Source: Photobacterium gaetbulicola Gung47 (GTDB lineage Bacteria > Pseudomonadota > Gammaproteobacteria > Enterobacterales > Vibrionaceae). Taken from it: 64,000 bases of DNA. The stretch covers positions 1,798,001-1,862,000 of the forward strand of contig CP005973.1 of the NCBI GenBank assembly GCA_000940995.1, in the 5' to 3' direction. The notes under the pieces are model-generated. The model had not been told where the DNA came from. It saw nothing but the letters and a program-made list of their open reading frames with translations, and did no database searches. Positions 58,501 to 63,950 of the stretch are shown here, piece by piece (position 1 is the first letter of the stretch; every line of letters begins with the position of its first letter). The translations under genes were made by a program, and so were the position numbers.

Positions 58501-60901
58501 AAAAGGCGCTATTGACTAATTTTTGGGATAAAGGCTCACCGGCAACATTCAGCGTCTCTACGGAGTCGGGGATTGCCCTCGCCGCAATGAGAGCGTTGAG
58601 AGCACTCGGCACAGTATTGATTAAAGTCGGTGTCAGGCTGCTTTCCTCGACAAGCTGGGAAACATCATCAACCAGCAGGACAGTACCACCACTCAGCAAA
58701 GGAGCCCAAAGCTCAAATACCGATAGGTCAAAATTGAGCGAGGTACTAAAAAGGACTCTCTCCAGCTCTTCTGGGCTGTAGGTTTTAAATGCCCAATCAA
58801 GCAAAGCGATCACATTGCGGTGCTCAACCATGACCCCCTTCGGCTTGCCGGTCGATCCAGAAGTATAAATAAGGTGGGAAAGATGCTCGGGCGTAACCCC
58901 CGTCTCGGGGCTATCGATCTCTGCACCAGGTGCAGATGCGAAACCGCCATGCTCTTCGAGTACGACAATTTCATGCTCAAAATCAGGGAAGTTACCGTGA
59001 AAGGCCTGTTCCGTGATCAGCAGATGGCTGCCCGAGTCTTCCAATATAAAGGCCTGCCGTTGCTGCGGGTACTTGGGATCGACAGAAACATAAGCCCCTC
59101 CCGCTTTTAGTACTGCTAAGAGGGCAATAATCAGCTCTGGAGTACGGTCCATGCATAGCGCCACCGGGCGATCAGGCCCAACGCCAGCAGCCGCTAATGT
59201 ACGGGCAAGCAGGTTAGCTCGCTGATTCAGCACCCGATAAGAATAAGTCCCTCCGTTGTGTTCTAGGGCGATTGCATCGGGGGTTGTGGCTGCCTGCTGC
59301 TCGAACAGGTGATGAATACAAAACGATGATTCAGGCAGCATTGCACCCGTATGGCTGGTTAGCAGGCGGTCGCGCTCTTCGCCTGTCAGCATTTCAATAT
59401 CGGACAGCTTGCTCCTTGGGTTATCCACCACACATGCCATGATGTTGTGAAGGTGCTGGGCTAACCTTCGGAGGGTTTCAGGCTTGAATAACGCAGAACA
59501 ATATTCAAAATTCAGCGTCAGTTGCCCATTTTCTTCGAAACATACCAGCGAAATATCGTATTTGGTCTGCGAGTACAAAGGCTGACCGATCGACGTCTGC
59601 TCTACCCCTTCCAAATCCAGCTGCGGTAAGTCCATATTTAGCAGTACCAACATAACTTGGAATACCGGAGAGTATGCACTGCTTCGGCTGTAATTCAGCT
59701 TGTCCACCAGCATATCAAAAGGCACCCCCTGATGCTGGTCGGCCTCCCTTAGCGTCTGGCTAACCTGTGCGAGCACATCACTAAACGTTAGGTCGCCATC
59801 CAGCTCAGTACGCAACACCAAGGTATTGACAAAAAATCCGACCATCGCCTCGAAGTCATAATTGGTTCGGCCCGAGAAAGGTGAGCCAACGACAATATCC
59901 TTCTCGCCGCTATGGCGCGACATCACAACGGCAAGCAAGGCATGCAGAACGGCAAAGAGAGTCACGTTCTGCTCGCGGGCAAACTGGTAAAGAGAGGTTG
60001 TTTCCGCAACCGACAACTGCAGCTGCTCAACGTGGCTTTGGAAGGACTGATAATTCGTTCTGGGGTAATCGAGAGGCAGGCTATGAAGTTCCGGAGCCCC
60101 CTCCAGCTTTTTGCGCCAATAAGCTATCGAGGGTGCAATATTTTGCTCAAATTGCACTTTACTCCGCCAATGAACATAGTCCGTATACTGGAAAGCAGGC
60201 TCAGGAAGAGCATGGTCTATGCCGACAGCAAAACTGTTGTAAAGCGATTGTAGCTCCGCGGTTATCACCCGCCAGGACCACCCATCCATGGCAATATGGT
60301 GCATTACCATAAACAGTAAATACTCATCTTCACTGAATCGGATCAACCTGACCCTGAGCATCAACTCCTTTTCAAGATCGAAAGGCCGGCATGACTCCTC
60401 CTCCAAGATAGCCTTTTCCCGTCGACTTTTCTCTTGCTCATCGCATCCCCGTAGATCATCTGAGCAGATCTCAAAGCCCGATGCCGGCTGAATATTTTGC
60501 CACAGCCCTTGATCAGTATATTGGTAAGTAGTTCGGATGATCTCATGGCGGCGAACCAACTCTGCAAAAGCGCGGTTTAAGACATCTTGATCTAGATTGC
60601 CTTTCAAGTAATAGCGATAGCCGGGCTCGACATAAGCGGCTTCAGCACCCTCTTGCTGACTGACAATCCACAGCCCTCGCTGCCCATTATGTGCCGGGAA
60701 TTTATTAGCATTATTTCTTGAGTTCTTGATTAAAGTCGGGGGTCTGCTATTTCCTAGCAAAGAGATAATCTCTTTTTTATGGGCAATAACTTGATCACGA
60801 AACTGGCTAGGTAATTTACCTTTCACCCTTAAATTACTTCCTTCAACTTCCAGTTTGCAACCAGACAATTTTAATTCATTAAGTAACTCAATCACACTCA
60901 T
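46571..60901 (-). CDS. NRPS-1: TubC-C-A-PCP-E-C-A-PCP-C-A-PCP-C-A-PCP, four modules (D-Ala, Thr, Gly, Ser)
   Basis: 4776 aa from the ATG at 60901 (GGGAA ribosome site; an in-frame ATG at 60934 is possible). Docking domain 1-50. Module 1: C HHIAMDG at 200, A TSGSTGKPKGV at 679, carrier GGDS at 1070, epimerase with HHLVTDG at 1261 and EGHGRD at 1397. Module 2: C HHALLDG at 1721, A at 2189, carrier GGDS at 2580. Module 3: C with SHAILDG at 2791 (first His lost, catalytic His kept), A at 3252, carrier at 3648. Module 4: C HHIASDG at 3839, A at 4313, carrier at 4707. Codes: DLFNNALTYK (Ala), DFWNVGMVHK (Thr), DILQLGQVWK (Gly-like), DVWHFSLVDK (Ser, as in EntF). The epimerase makes module 1 D-Ala. 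Tail DVLEVEF should dock to NRPS-2. Confidence 0.95.
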   Translation of the reverse strand: MSVIELLNELKLSGCKLEVEGSNLRVKGKLPSQFRDQVIAHKKEIISLLGNSRPPTLIKNSRNNANKFPAHNGQRGLWIVSQQEGAEAAYVEPGYRYYLKGNLDQDVLNRAFAELVRRHEIIRTTYQYTDQGLWQNIQPASGFEICSDDLRGCDEQEKSRREKAILEEESCRPFDLEKELMLRVRLIRFSEDEYLLFMVMHHIAMDGWSWRVITAELQSLYNSFAVGIDHALPEPAFQYTDYVHWRSKVQFEQNIAPSIAYWRKKLEGAPELHSLPLDYPRTNYQSFQSHVEQLQLSVAETTSLYQFAREQNVTLFAVLHALLAVVMSRHSGEKDIVVGSPFSGRTNYDFEAMVGFFVNTLVLRTELDGDLTFSDVLAQVSQTLREADQHQGVPFDMLVDKLNYSRSSAYSPVFQVMLVLLNMDLPQLDLEGVEQTSIGQPLYSQTKYDISLVCFEENGQLTLNFEYCSALFKPETLRRLAQHLHNIMACVVDNPRSKLSDIEMLTGEERDRLLTSHTGAMLPESSFCIHHLFEQQAATTPDAIALEHNGGTYSYRVLNQRANLLARTLAAAGVGPDRPVALCMDRTPELIIALLAVLKAGGAYVSVDPKYPQQRQAFILEDSGSHLLITEQAFHGNFPDFEHEIVVLEEHGGFASAPGAEIDSPETGVTPEHLSHLIYTSGSTGKPKGVMVEHRNVIALLDWAFKTYSPEELERVLFSTSLNFDLSVFELWAPLLSGGTVLLVDDVSQLVEESSLTPTLINTVPSALNALIAARAIPDSVETLNVAGEPLSQKLVNSAFSTSPIKRLYNLYGPSEDTTYSTFACFDGALQTEPCIGQPIDHTRAYVLDDELTLLPEGAIGELYLSGAGLARGYLNRDALTRSSFIANPFAGAVNERVATGHERLYKTGDLVRWGANGELEYIGRKDHQVKIRGFRIELGEIESALSGLNGVREQAVIVKSGDSGEKYLAGYVTVAETAEAGRGQAGEVIRSRLKALLPDHMIPAHITLLDSMPLTKNGKVDRLALQAIERVAQPGGTFVAPSTPLEETLLDLWQSVLGSRELGTHTNFFSAGGDSILAIQLVSKARKLGIKLTSQLLFEFQTIAQLAENVKVEQGLSGGEQPPAEGTQTLTPIMHAFFAGNPGQLSGAMNHYNQSMLFNVPELTREDLLRVLEALWQRHDVLRLSFDSKTLAAHYQPFTKAQVSRCLVELDLRDEEESLHQGIIQEAAERAQQQLQLERGELSRCLWIRQAQGDQLLWILHHLVTDGVSWRIIVDDISMACANLVDDSALLPRPGSVSFQDWAERMYGGVNQSRWLVDREYWIGENRVSGYLPPEYDNAQPAVESETEIVTVSLSEAETTDLQRATLSYNTRVNELLLAALTPVLVDWAGGKPLRIEMEGHGRDADDGEIDLGETVGWFTSIYPVSLVELGSIGQQVIAAKEKLRTIPNKGLGYGVLRYLMCDQALLASGQRADIVFNYLGQFAADDRLIALNSPLAGRHVSSQSLRQHKLGINGLVANGCLTFRFDYSNKQYSQSTIAAKANAFIQQLKAVIRHCLASERVYTASDFPLAGLSNEQLASLQRSIPRIDDIYPVTATQHGMLFHSLSNPGTAMYNNILKLGLGPIDVDLFKACWSQLLGRYEVLRTAFTDIGEDTACQVVVQECCPEWQELDWRDNQQLEANLAALIEREKRTSFDLSQAPLMRFTLIRETDESWSFVWLFHHALLDGWSIAMLLDELKELYEAKADPQPSRHSLPVVPYRHYVDWLQSRDIGDASKYWRERLGGFAEVTRLGAANNRKLADGGGKETVHLLLSEQMTRSLKSLAAGASVTLNAVMQGAWALLLSKYSNSGDVVFGQTVSGRSSELNQIERIVGPCINTLPVRVRVPDSDHSLNDWLQSLHSLYRIDEAYGFASLLDIQKWSEVKGGLFDTLLVFENYPSDIFRLDPASAGQGLHYRSIQAVEQNNYPLSVIVVPGDRLSIHIDYSTSYLAPADAERLAHNFKALLSNMAANGAKEVTELSLLDPVLSHLPSQVSDFFDGSECIHSRFEQVVAKTPDAVALVFDGKVMSYRELNRRANRLARQLIDAGVKPDSLVGLHTLRSFELVVGVLGILKSGAAYVPLDPNYPEQRVRYILDDAQLGIIVTDSHFEYAGDNQVVLCIEKAETCEADDNNPEIPGLSGLSLAYVIYTSGSTGNPKGVMVEHGNVVRLFAAADVEFSFDHRDVWTLFHSYAFDFSVWELWGALIYGARLVIVGYEATRSPEQFLDLLCEHRVTVLNQTPSAFYSLSRVAVKSGVKTALRYVVFGGEALDFNSLSDWFASYGDEQPAMINMYGITETTVHVTYQRIRQQDCEQPLSVIGKPLADLCAYVCDAQLNLLPVGVPGELLVGGKGVTRGYLNRPELTRERFIGNKFAPEQADVLYRSGDLVKWLEDGNLEYLGRIDQQVKIRGFRIELGEIESCLRKFPSIKQAAVFALAADGNHKRLVGYFEADKEVTSDQVRSYLSGELPDYMVPSMLIRVDAIPLTNNGKVNREALLALAGEQPSDDVVVPRTDKEMVLADVVGQILNKTQVSLTDNFFAIGGDSILSLRVVTLLKEKGYHCTVSDIFKANTIEQLADVLAVAENANTQRYREMSLLSDAEGARLNAVMRADGISDAYPASAMQAGMAYHAYLEPDSDVYHDVFSFKLALPWDEVCFKNALEIMVSRHELLRTGFVFDTEEGSLIQVVYETAEPQISVFDLRSDPQSKHREIVEGCISQERKTPFDMQDKSLLRLFIHRLDSNQFVLTLSFSHAILDGWSVSRFNIELLQGYTALLNGRQHQFEELPAPYHRFIEQEMDSRRDEDAKQFWSERLSEATVTALPFSEAGAINGERDSFYSDKLDGLKDQLVELAERLDVPLQHLLLAGHFKVLSIMSGDTDVLSGVVSNSRPALPGGDVTLGLFLNTLPLRCQLAQSSWAELITMVSRMATESIAHRMYPISDIQRQTSLEFNKVLFNYTHFHSYEALDSAGIAFEPYAKYEASNLTFVAQFIRMPSAELLLELQYPKHAGNKALIHQLESCYKLVFSSMAEQPEQSHCGVFDNLAELNLQTLPHNSSNAEPQLSVHRMIEQQVTQSPDATALVFDGTEMSYQVLNARANRLARYLIEQGAGHGSLVGVLLERSIDMVVSLLAIMKAGAAYVPLDPAFPADRINSVLADAECAVVICSPITAGLVCDSDIPKISPAEMWPRLDSHYSSKNIDVLVEDSSLAYVIYTSGSTGKPKGVQIEHQALSNFIAAVKARYATTEQDHTLALTTISFDIAALELYLPLVSGAICVLGSREDALSGLRVQTLVERYHIRLIQATPSGYQLLLESGEWRGSSQLQLLCGGEALSVPLAKQLITKGKKLWNQYGPTEATVWVTACEVTRSELEASEGYVALGGWLDNCAGVILNELGECVPLGVPGELYLSGVCLARGYFNRDDLTSACFIRHRLGGMPEQRLYKTGDKVRLNEAGRIEYLGRLDHQVKIRGHRIELGEIQAVLNRHSGVKESTVIADEGRNNKQLFAYFVPLDSAALENGTLIDELYSHLKERLPEYMIPAAVTALPSMPLTPNGKVDRKALPDPELAGGGGGMPLATPTEHQLAAIWQSVLELNERPYADSDFFVLGGHSLLAVKMAVRVRSQFGCELPLKVVLAERKLAQLAEFIDSVAVATCRPTLTKRAVQSRRLPTFAQQRMWFIEQVPNGAGLYNMPMVVNLQGELDIVRLSQVIKRRVLRFEALRTVFDSRGDELEMELLSGDSFELTVTDLSGLSEGDKYPAAQALAERNAKRAFDLSRDVLLRGELVVLAEQQYQLILTMHHIASDGWSWGVFIDEINRDYNNRASGGPELAELPIEVADFAEVQRLWLASEKETLLEYWQQQLADLPVLHSIPADFKRPTVQDYRGSQHHFKLAPALVARLKACCEEQNITLFVLLQTAFSVLLNRYSGESDIVMGTPVAGREYEELENQVGLFVNTVVLRNEVSGDSTIAQQLQQGRLMVSAALEHQAVPFEWLVDSLSPERTTAHTPLFQVLFAMQNVKQPALALNNITAEMVIPQETVSRFDLSLYCHEEEQGIGCFFEYALALFQPETIDRMSRHFENLLVDIAGSMEKKVSELEMLDGRQQRFMLEEWNQTDTAYSKDRLIHHVIEHQVSLTPNAIALSYDGQALSYAELNERANQMAHYLLQHVDSTGPDTLVGVCMERSIEMVISLVAILKAGMAYVPFDPGYPPARLDYMLQDSGVDIVLLQDGLLTASQYRKDVVVDHQFVGTVLAQYPTSNPVLDIGLSDLAYVIYTSGSTGKPKGVMVGHGAILNRLQWMQEVFGLTDQDKVLQKTPFSFDVSVWEFFWPLMYGAQLVVAKPGGHKNSTYLAELIAEQGITTLHFVPSMLQLFVEEPALAKCDSLRYVFCSGEALPYDLQQRFFDMHPTAELHNLYGPTEAAVDVTWWPCQRGANSGRVPIGRPIANIQTLVLDQQLQPVPIGVPGELYLGGVGLARGYRNKPELTDSSFIPHPFTSEASRRLYKTGDKVRWLADGSLEYLGRFDHQIKLRGFRIELGEIESALLEMKEVREAIVMVNQDRGTPLLVAYVVVTSPAKGQDSLSTDELKKHLKAHLPEFLVPAQIIAVAQMPLTPNGKLDRKALPAPDFSEQGTFVSPKTEVEQSLSDIWHQLLSVRSSVDRSFFDVGGHSLLAIKVISLVKQRYPQVNITVQTMFERQTIELLAEEIEQQLYIIENQTSFEKLADMADVLEVEF

Positions 60902-60999
60902 AAAATATTCCCGAATACAGCCATCCCCCCTCATTAATAGAGGGAAGGATTTCTAGCTTTTAAACTATTGTGTTTGGTTTTATAGGAAGATAAAAACAC

Positions 61000-62313
61000 T
61001 CATCTATCTATGTGTTCTATTAACTTACGAATGTCCCCTGTTAACCGTAAGACTTTTTTGTAATTAACAAAAAAGTTGTTTACAAATAAAATAAAACCAT
61101 CACCTTTATCCTTATCAATTTCAACCGTTGCCAAAATACCAGGCCCACCTCCATCATGCCCCCAAACCGACGGCCCCCTATCCGAACACTGGAACCAACC
61201 GAGGCCAATTCCACTCCCTGTCACACTGTCTTTGCGCTGAAGGGTAAATATCTGGTTGACAGTTTCAGGTTTCAACAACTGGCTATGGTTATCCTTTCCG
61301 GTATTCAAGAAAGCCGCGAGGAACTTGGCAAATGAATTAACTGTCGTCCCCAATAGCGCCGAAGGATAAAAAGGGGAAAAGTAATCGCAACTTTGAACAG
61401 ATAAATATCCCCTTCCATCAACTGATTTGACTTCTCCTGTACTCAAGTAACCTTTATCCTGCATCGCTTTGGTATAAACGGCCATGATTGGTGCACGCTG
61501 ACTCTTTGTGGCCTCATAGGGAGTAATTAGCAAGGATTTATCAAGGATTTCTTTTGACCATGCCGTATTATCCATTCCAATCCGACCAAATATTTCCTCT
61601 TCGCAGTATTGTTCGAAAGGGATTCCTGACACGCATTCAACCAAATAAGCGGCCATCACAGAATTTATACTGGAATATCCTGACAAGACCCCCAAAGGGT
61701 CATTTTTAATATTGTCAAAATCACCGGGTCGGTAGTTATCAAATACTAACTCAGGCGAATAGCTTACTCCGGCTTCCAGAACATTTTCCTGCACCCATTG
61801 CTTTAAGTTCGTGGTATAGGACTTGCAAAACAAATCCGCCATCGTGTCCGGAGCAGACATCAGCTTGCGGCTTGAAAACGAAGAGGAATGGGTCAGCAAA
61901 TGATAGGGTGTAATGGCCGTATCCGGGTGGTAGGGATTTCGAATTTGCACCCCGCAGTATCGGCTGATATCACCATGCAGTTCAATCCGCTGCTTTTCGA
62001 CCAGCTGCATCAGAGCGGTCCATGCCACCAATTTAGATACGGACCCTATCGTCTGCCAGATGCTGTCAGCATTCATCTGGGTCCGGGTTTCGATATCCTG
62101 GTAGCCGTAACCTTTTGACCACACCAGCTCTCCACCCTTAATAATGGCCGCGCCAATACTGGCTGCGGGCAGCTCGGTAAGGGCATCATTAAATAAAGTA
62201 TCCAGCAGCTCCTGGTTAGTTTTGGGGTTGCCCCCCAGTACAATCGCACCGGTTGCGCCGGCTCCGGCGATGGCAGTTGCTTTCAGTAAGGTTCGTCTCG
62301 ATATATTGTTCAT
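61000..62313 (-). CDS. Tat-exported S12-family serine hydrolase (beta-lactamase/DD-peptidase fold)
   Basis: 437 aa. A twin-arginine signal (ISRRTLLKATAIAGAGATG) replaces a Sec signal, so the folded enzyme should act in the periplasm. The catalytic SxxK is GSVSK at about 90; the second motif is YSS in GYSSINS at about 215; the third is HDGG in VWGHDGGGPG at about 390, the HxG form common in esterase and peptidase members. No C-terminal transmembrane helices are seen, unlike ClbP-type prodrug peptidases. It lies inside the NRPS operon (35 nt after the decarboxylase, 98 nt before NRPS-1), so a role in trimming, maturing or inactivating a D-Ala-containing peptide is reasonable, but inferred. AGGTAG precedes the ATG. 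Confidence 0.9.
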   Translation of the reverse strand: MNNISRRTLLKATAIAGAGATGAIVLGGNPKTNQELLDTLFNDALTELPAASIGAAIIKGGELVWSKGYGYQDIETRTQMNADSIWQTIGSVSKLVAWTALMQLVEKQRIELHGDISRYCGVQIRNPYHPDTAITPYHLLTHSSSFSSRKLMSAPDTMADLFCKSYTTNLKQWVQENVLEAGVSYSPELVFDNYRPGDFDNIKNDPLGVLSGYSSINSVMAAYLVECVSGIPFEQYCEEEIFGRIGMDNTAWSKEILDKSLLITPYEATKSQRAPIMAVYTKAMQDKGYLSTGEVKSVDGRGYLSVQSCDYFSPFYPSALLGTTVNSFAKFLAAFLNTGKDNHSQLLKPETVNQIFTLQRKDSVTGSGIGLGWFQCSDRGPSVWGHDGGGPGILATVEIDKDKGDGFILFVNNFFVNYKKVLRLTGDIRKLIEHIDR

Positions 62314-62348
62314 ATTGCTACCTAGCCTATTTATTAATCCTTCAATCG

Positions 62349-63950
62349 TTATGCGATTTCTATGTCCCTCGCAATTTTTGCTTGGTCCGCTAACAACGCA
62401 TCAAGATCGTTTTCCCGTGTAAGCGGATTACAAAATACAGCCCTAAAAACGACTACCTCTTCTTCGCCATTAACCAGTGTGGTTGAGGAAACAAAACTAT
62501 TACCGTTTATAAATTGCTCGCTCTGAATTTTCTTATTGATTTCATTGATTAACTCAATTTCAGCATACGTGAGTTTCTCCTTCGTCAATACTTTTTCTCG
62601 CAGTGTCACCGGAATATAGCGATAAACGACAATATTCAACGCCGGCTCCTGAACCAGTAAAAAATTCTCTGACGATTTTATTTTCCCAGTGAAATTCTGA
62701 GTAAGGGAGAGTGTTGTATCAAAAACATGCCCCATCCCTGCATCCCCCCATAGATTTAGAAGAGCATGTAGCATCAATATGGAGGCAGGCCTCGAACCCT
62801 CTATGGTATAGCGGCCGAGATCATAGCTGCCTTTTTTGCACTGGTAAGCCGTATTGTTCTCTGAGTGCGAGGCAAAGCCTGGAGATTTGAAAATACACAA
62901 GCTGGTTCCCATCGGTATATACAGCTGTTTGTGAGCGCAGATGGTTACCGTATCCGCCATCTCAATCCCTTTCACCAGTTCCCGGTGGTTACTGGATAAG
63001 GTATAGGCGCCGCCCCATGCTGCATCCGCATGGAAATGCACACCAAACTCTGCTGCCAACGCCCCAATTTCTTCCAATGGGTCAACACTGCCGGTTTCCG
63101 TGGCTCCAGCAATTCCGATCAAGGCCAAAACATGAATCTTACCCTTGCGGCATTCTTCCAGATTCGAACGCATCTGTGCCAGATCAACCCGGCCATGACT
63201 GTCGGTCTCTAGACGAATAACATTTCTCTCACCAAGCCCCAGTAATTTTGCGGCCTTGTCCACTGAATAGTGCATTCGCTTGGAGCCAATGACCACCACG
63301 TCTTTGAAGCCATAGTGATTCAAGGCGGAAACCAGCCCCTCTTTGGTTAAGCCCGCAAAATTTCCATCGGCCCGGAAAGCACTGTTCAGGGCATAACTCA
63401 GGCTGGTGATATTGGCCAACGTGCCCCCGCCGGTCACAACGCCCAGACAACTCTCAGGGCACTGCATGTAGCTCTCATAGAAACCAGCCTGCTTACGATA
63501 GATTTTATGGTGAACGGCCCCCAGCACCTGACGCTCTAACAGAGTCAGCACATTGGATGTTTCTACCTTGACCTGATTCTGGTTCATTCGCGAAATCACG
63601 CCCGCCACCTCAGTGATAAACTCAGGCAGCGGCGCCGTCATATGGCCCAGGAACTTAGTCGAAAAGGTATTAACCGTATGGGGGAAAACCACCGTTTCTA
63701 GAAAATCAAGGTATTCAAATGGTGCTACCGGTTGATTGCCAATATCGACACGGTCAAAACGGTGCCGACTGGTCGATAGCTTCAACCCAGAATTGATTTT
63801 CTCTTTGTTACCATGGCGGGGCAGGTCGTGGCCCAACCGTCCCGAAAATGAAAGCTGATACAACTCTCTAGCCTTGCCGACCTGAGCTATTGCGCTTTCT
63901 TCTTCGGTAGACAATAACTCACGTTCAAGCCGGCACTCCAAAAGACTCAT
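62349..63950 (-). CDS. PLP-dependent aspartate 1-decarboxylase (PanP-like), beta-alanine supply
   Basis: 533 aa, group II decarboxylase. The sequence follows Vibrio PanP closely by memory: FLGHMTAPLPEF, QNQVKVETSN, LLERQVLGAVHHKIY, GGGTLANITSLSYALN, HADAAWGGAYTLSS, with the PLP lysine in TICAHKQLYIPMG (about 340). Related glutamate or diaminobutyrate decarboxylases share the fold, but the N-terminal LGHMT and VETS blocks favour the aspartate enzyme. The product would be beta-alanine, which the VDWVTSLADK modules of NRPS-2 and NRPS-3 appear to use. Its ATG overlaps the stop of the upstream gene (ATGA) and has GGGAG upstream. As a cluster copy it may differ from the housekeeping enzyme for pantothenate. 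Confidence 0.88.
   Translation of the reverse strand: MSLLECRLERELLSTEEESAIAQVGKARELYQLSFSGRLGHDLPRHGNKEKINSGLKLSTSRHRFDRVDIGNQPVAPFEYLDFLETVVFPHTVNTFSTKFLGHMTAPLPEFITEVAGVISRMNQNQVKVETSNVLTLLERQVLGAVHHKIYRKQAGFYESYMQCPESCLGVVTGGGTLANITSLSYALNSAFRADGNFAGLTKEGLVSALNHYGFKDVVVIGSKRMHYSVDKAAKLLGLGERNVIRLETDSHGRVDLAQMRSNLEECRKGKIHVLALIGIAGATETGSVDPLEEIGALAAEFGVHFHADAAWGGAYTLSSNHRELVKGIEMADTVTICAHKQLYIPMGTSLCIFKSPGFASHSENNTAYQCKKGSYDLGRYTIEGSRPASILMLHALLNLWGDAGMGHVFDTTLSLTQNFTGKIKSSENFLLVQEPALNIVVYRYIPVTLREKVLTKEKLTYAEIELINEINKKIQSEQFINGNSFVSSTTLVNGEEEVVVFRAVFCNPLTRENDLDALLADQAKIARDIEIA

Noticed and set aside
36562..60901. Long repeated DNA segments across the NRPS genes
   Set aside because: They are homologous C, A and carrier modules, not mobile repeats; no terminal repeats or transposase are present.
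62349..63950. Calling the decarboxylase a diaminobutyrate or glutamate decarboxylase
   Set aside because: Sequence blocks match the PanP branch as I recall it, and beta-Ala-coded modules are in the same operon; the alternatives are kept open in the findings.
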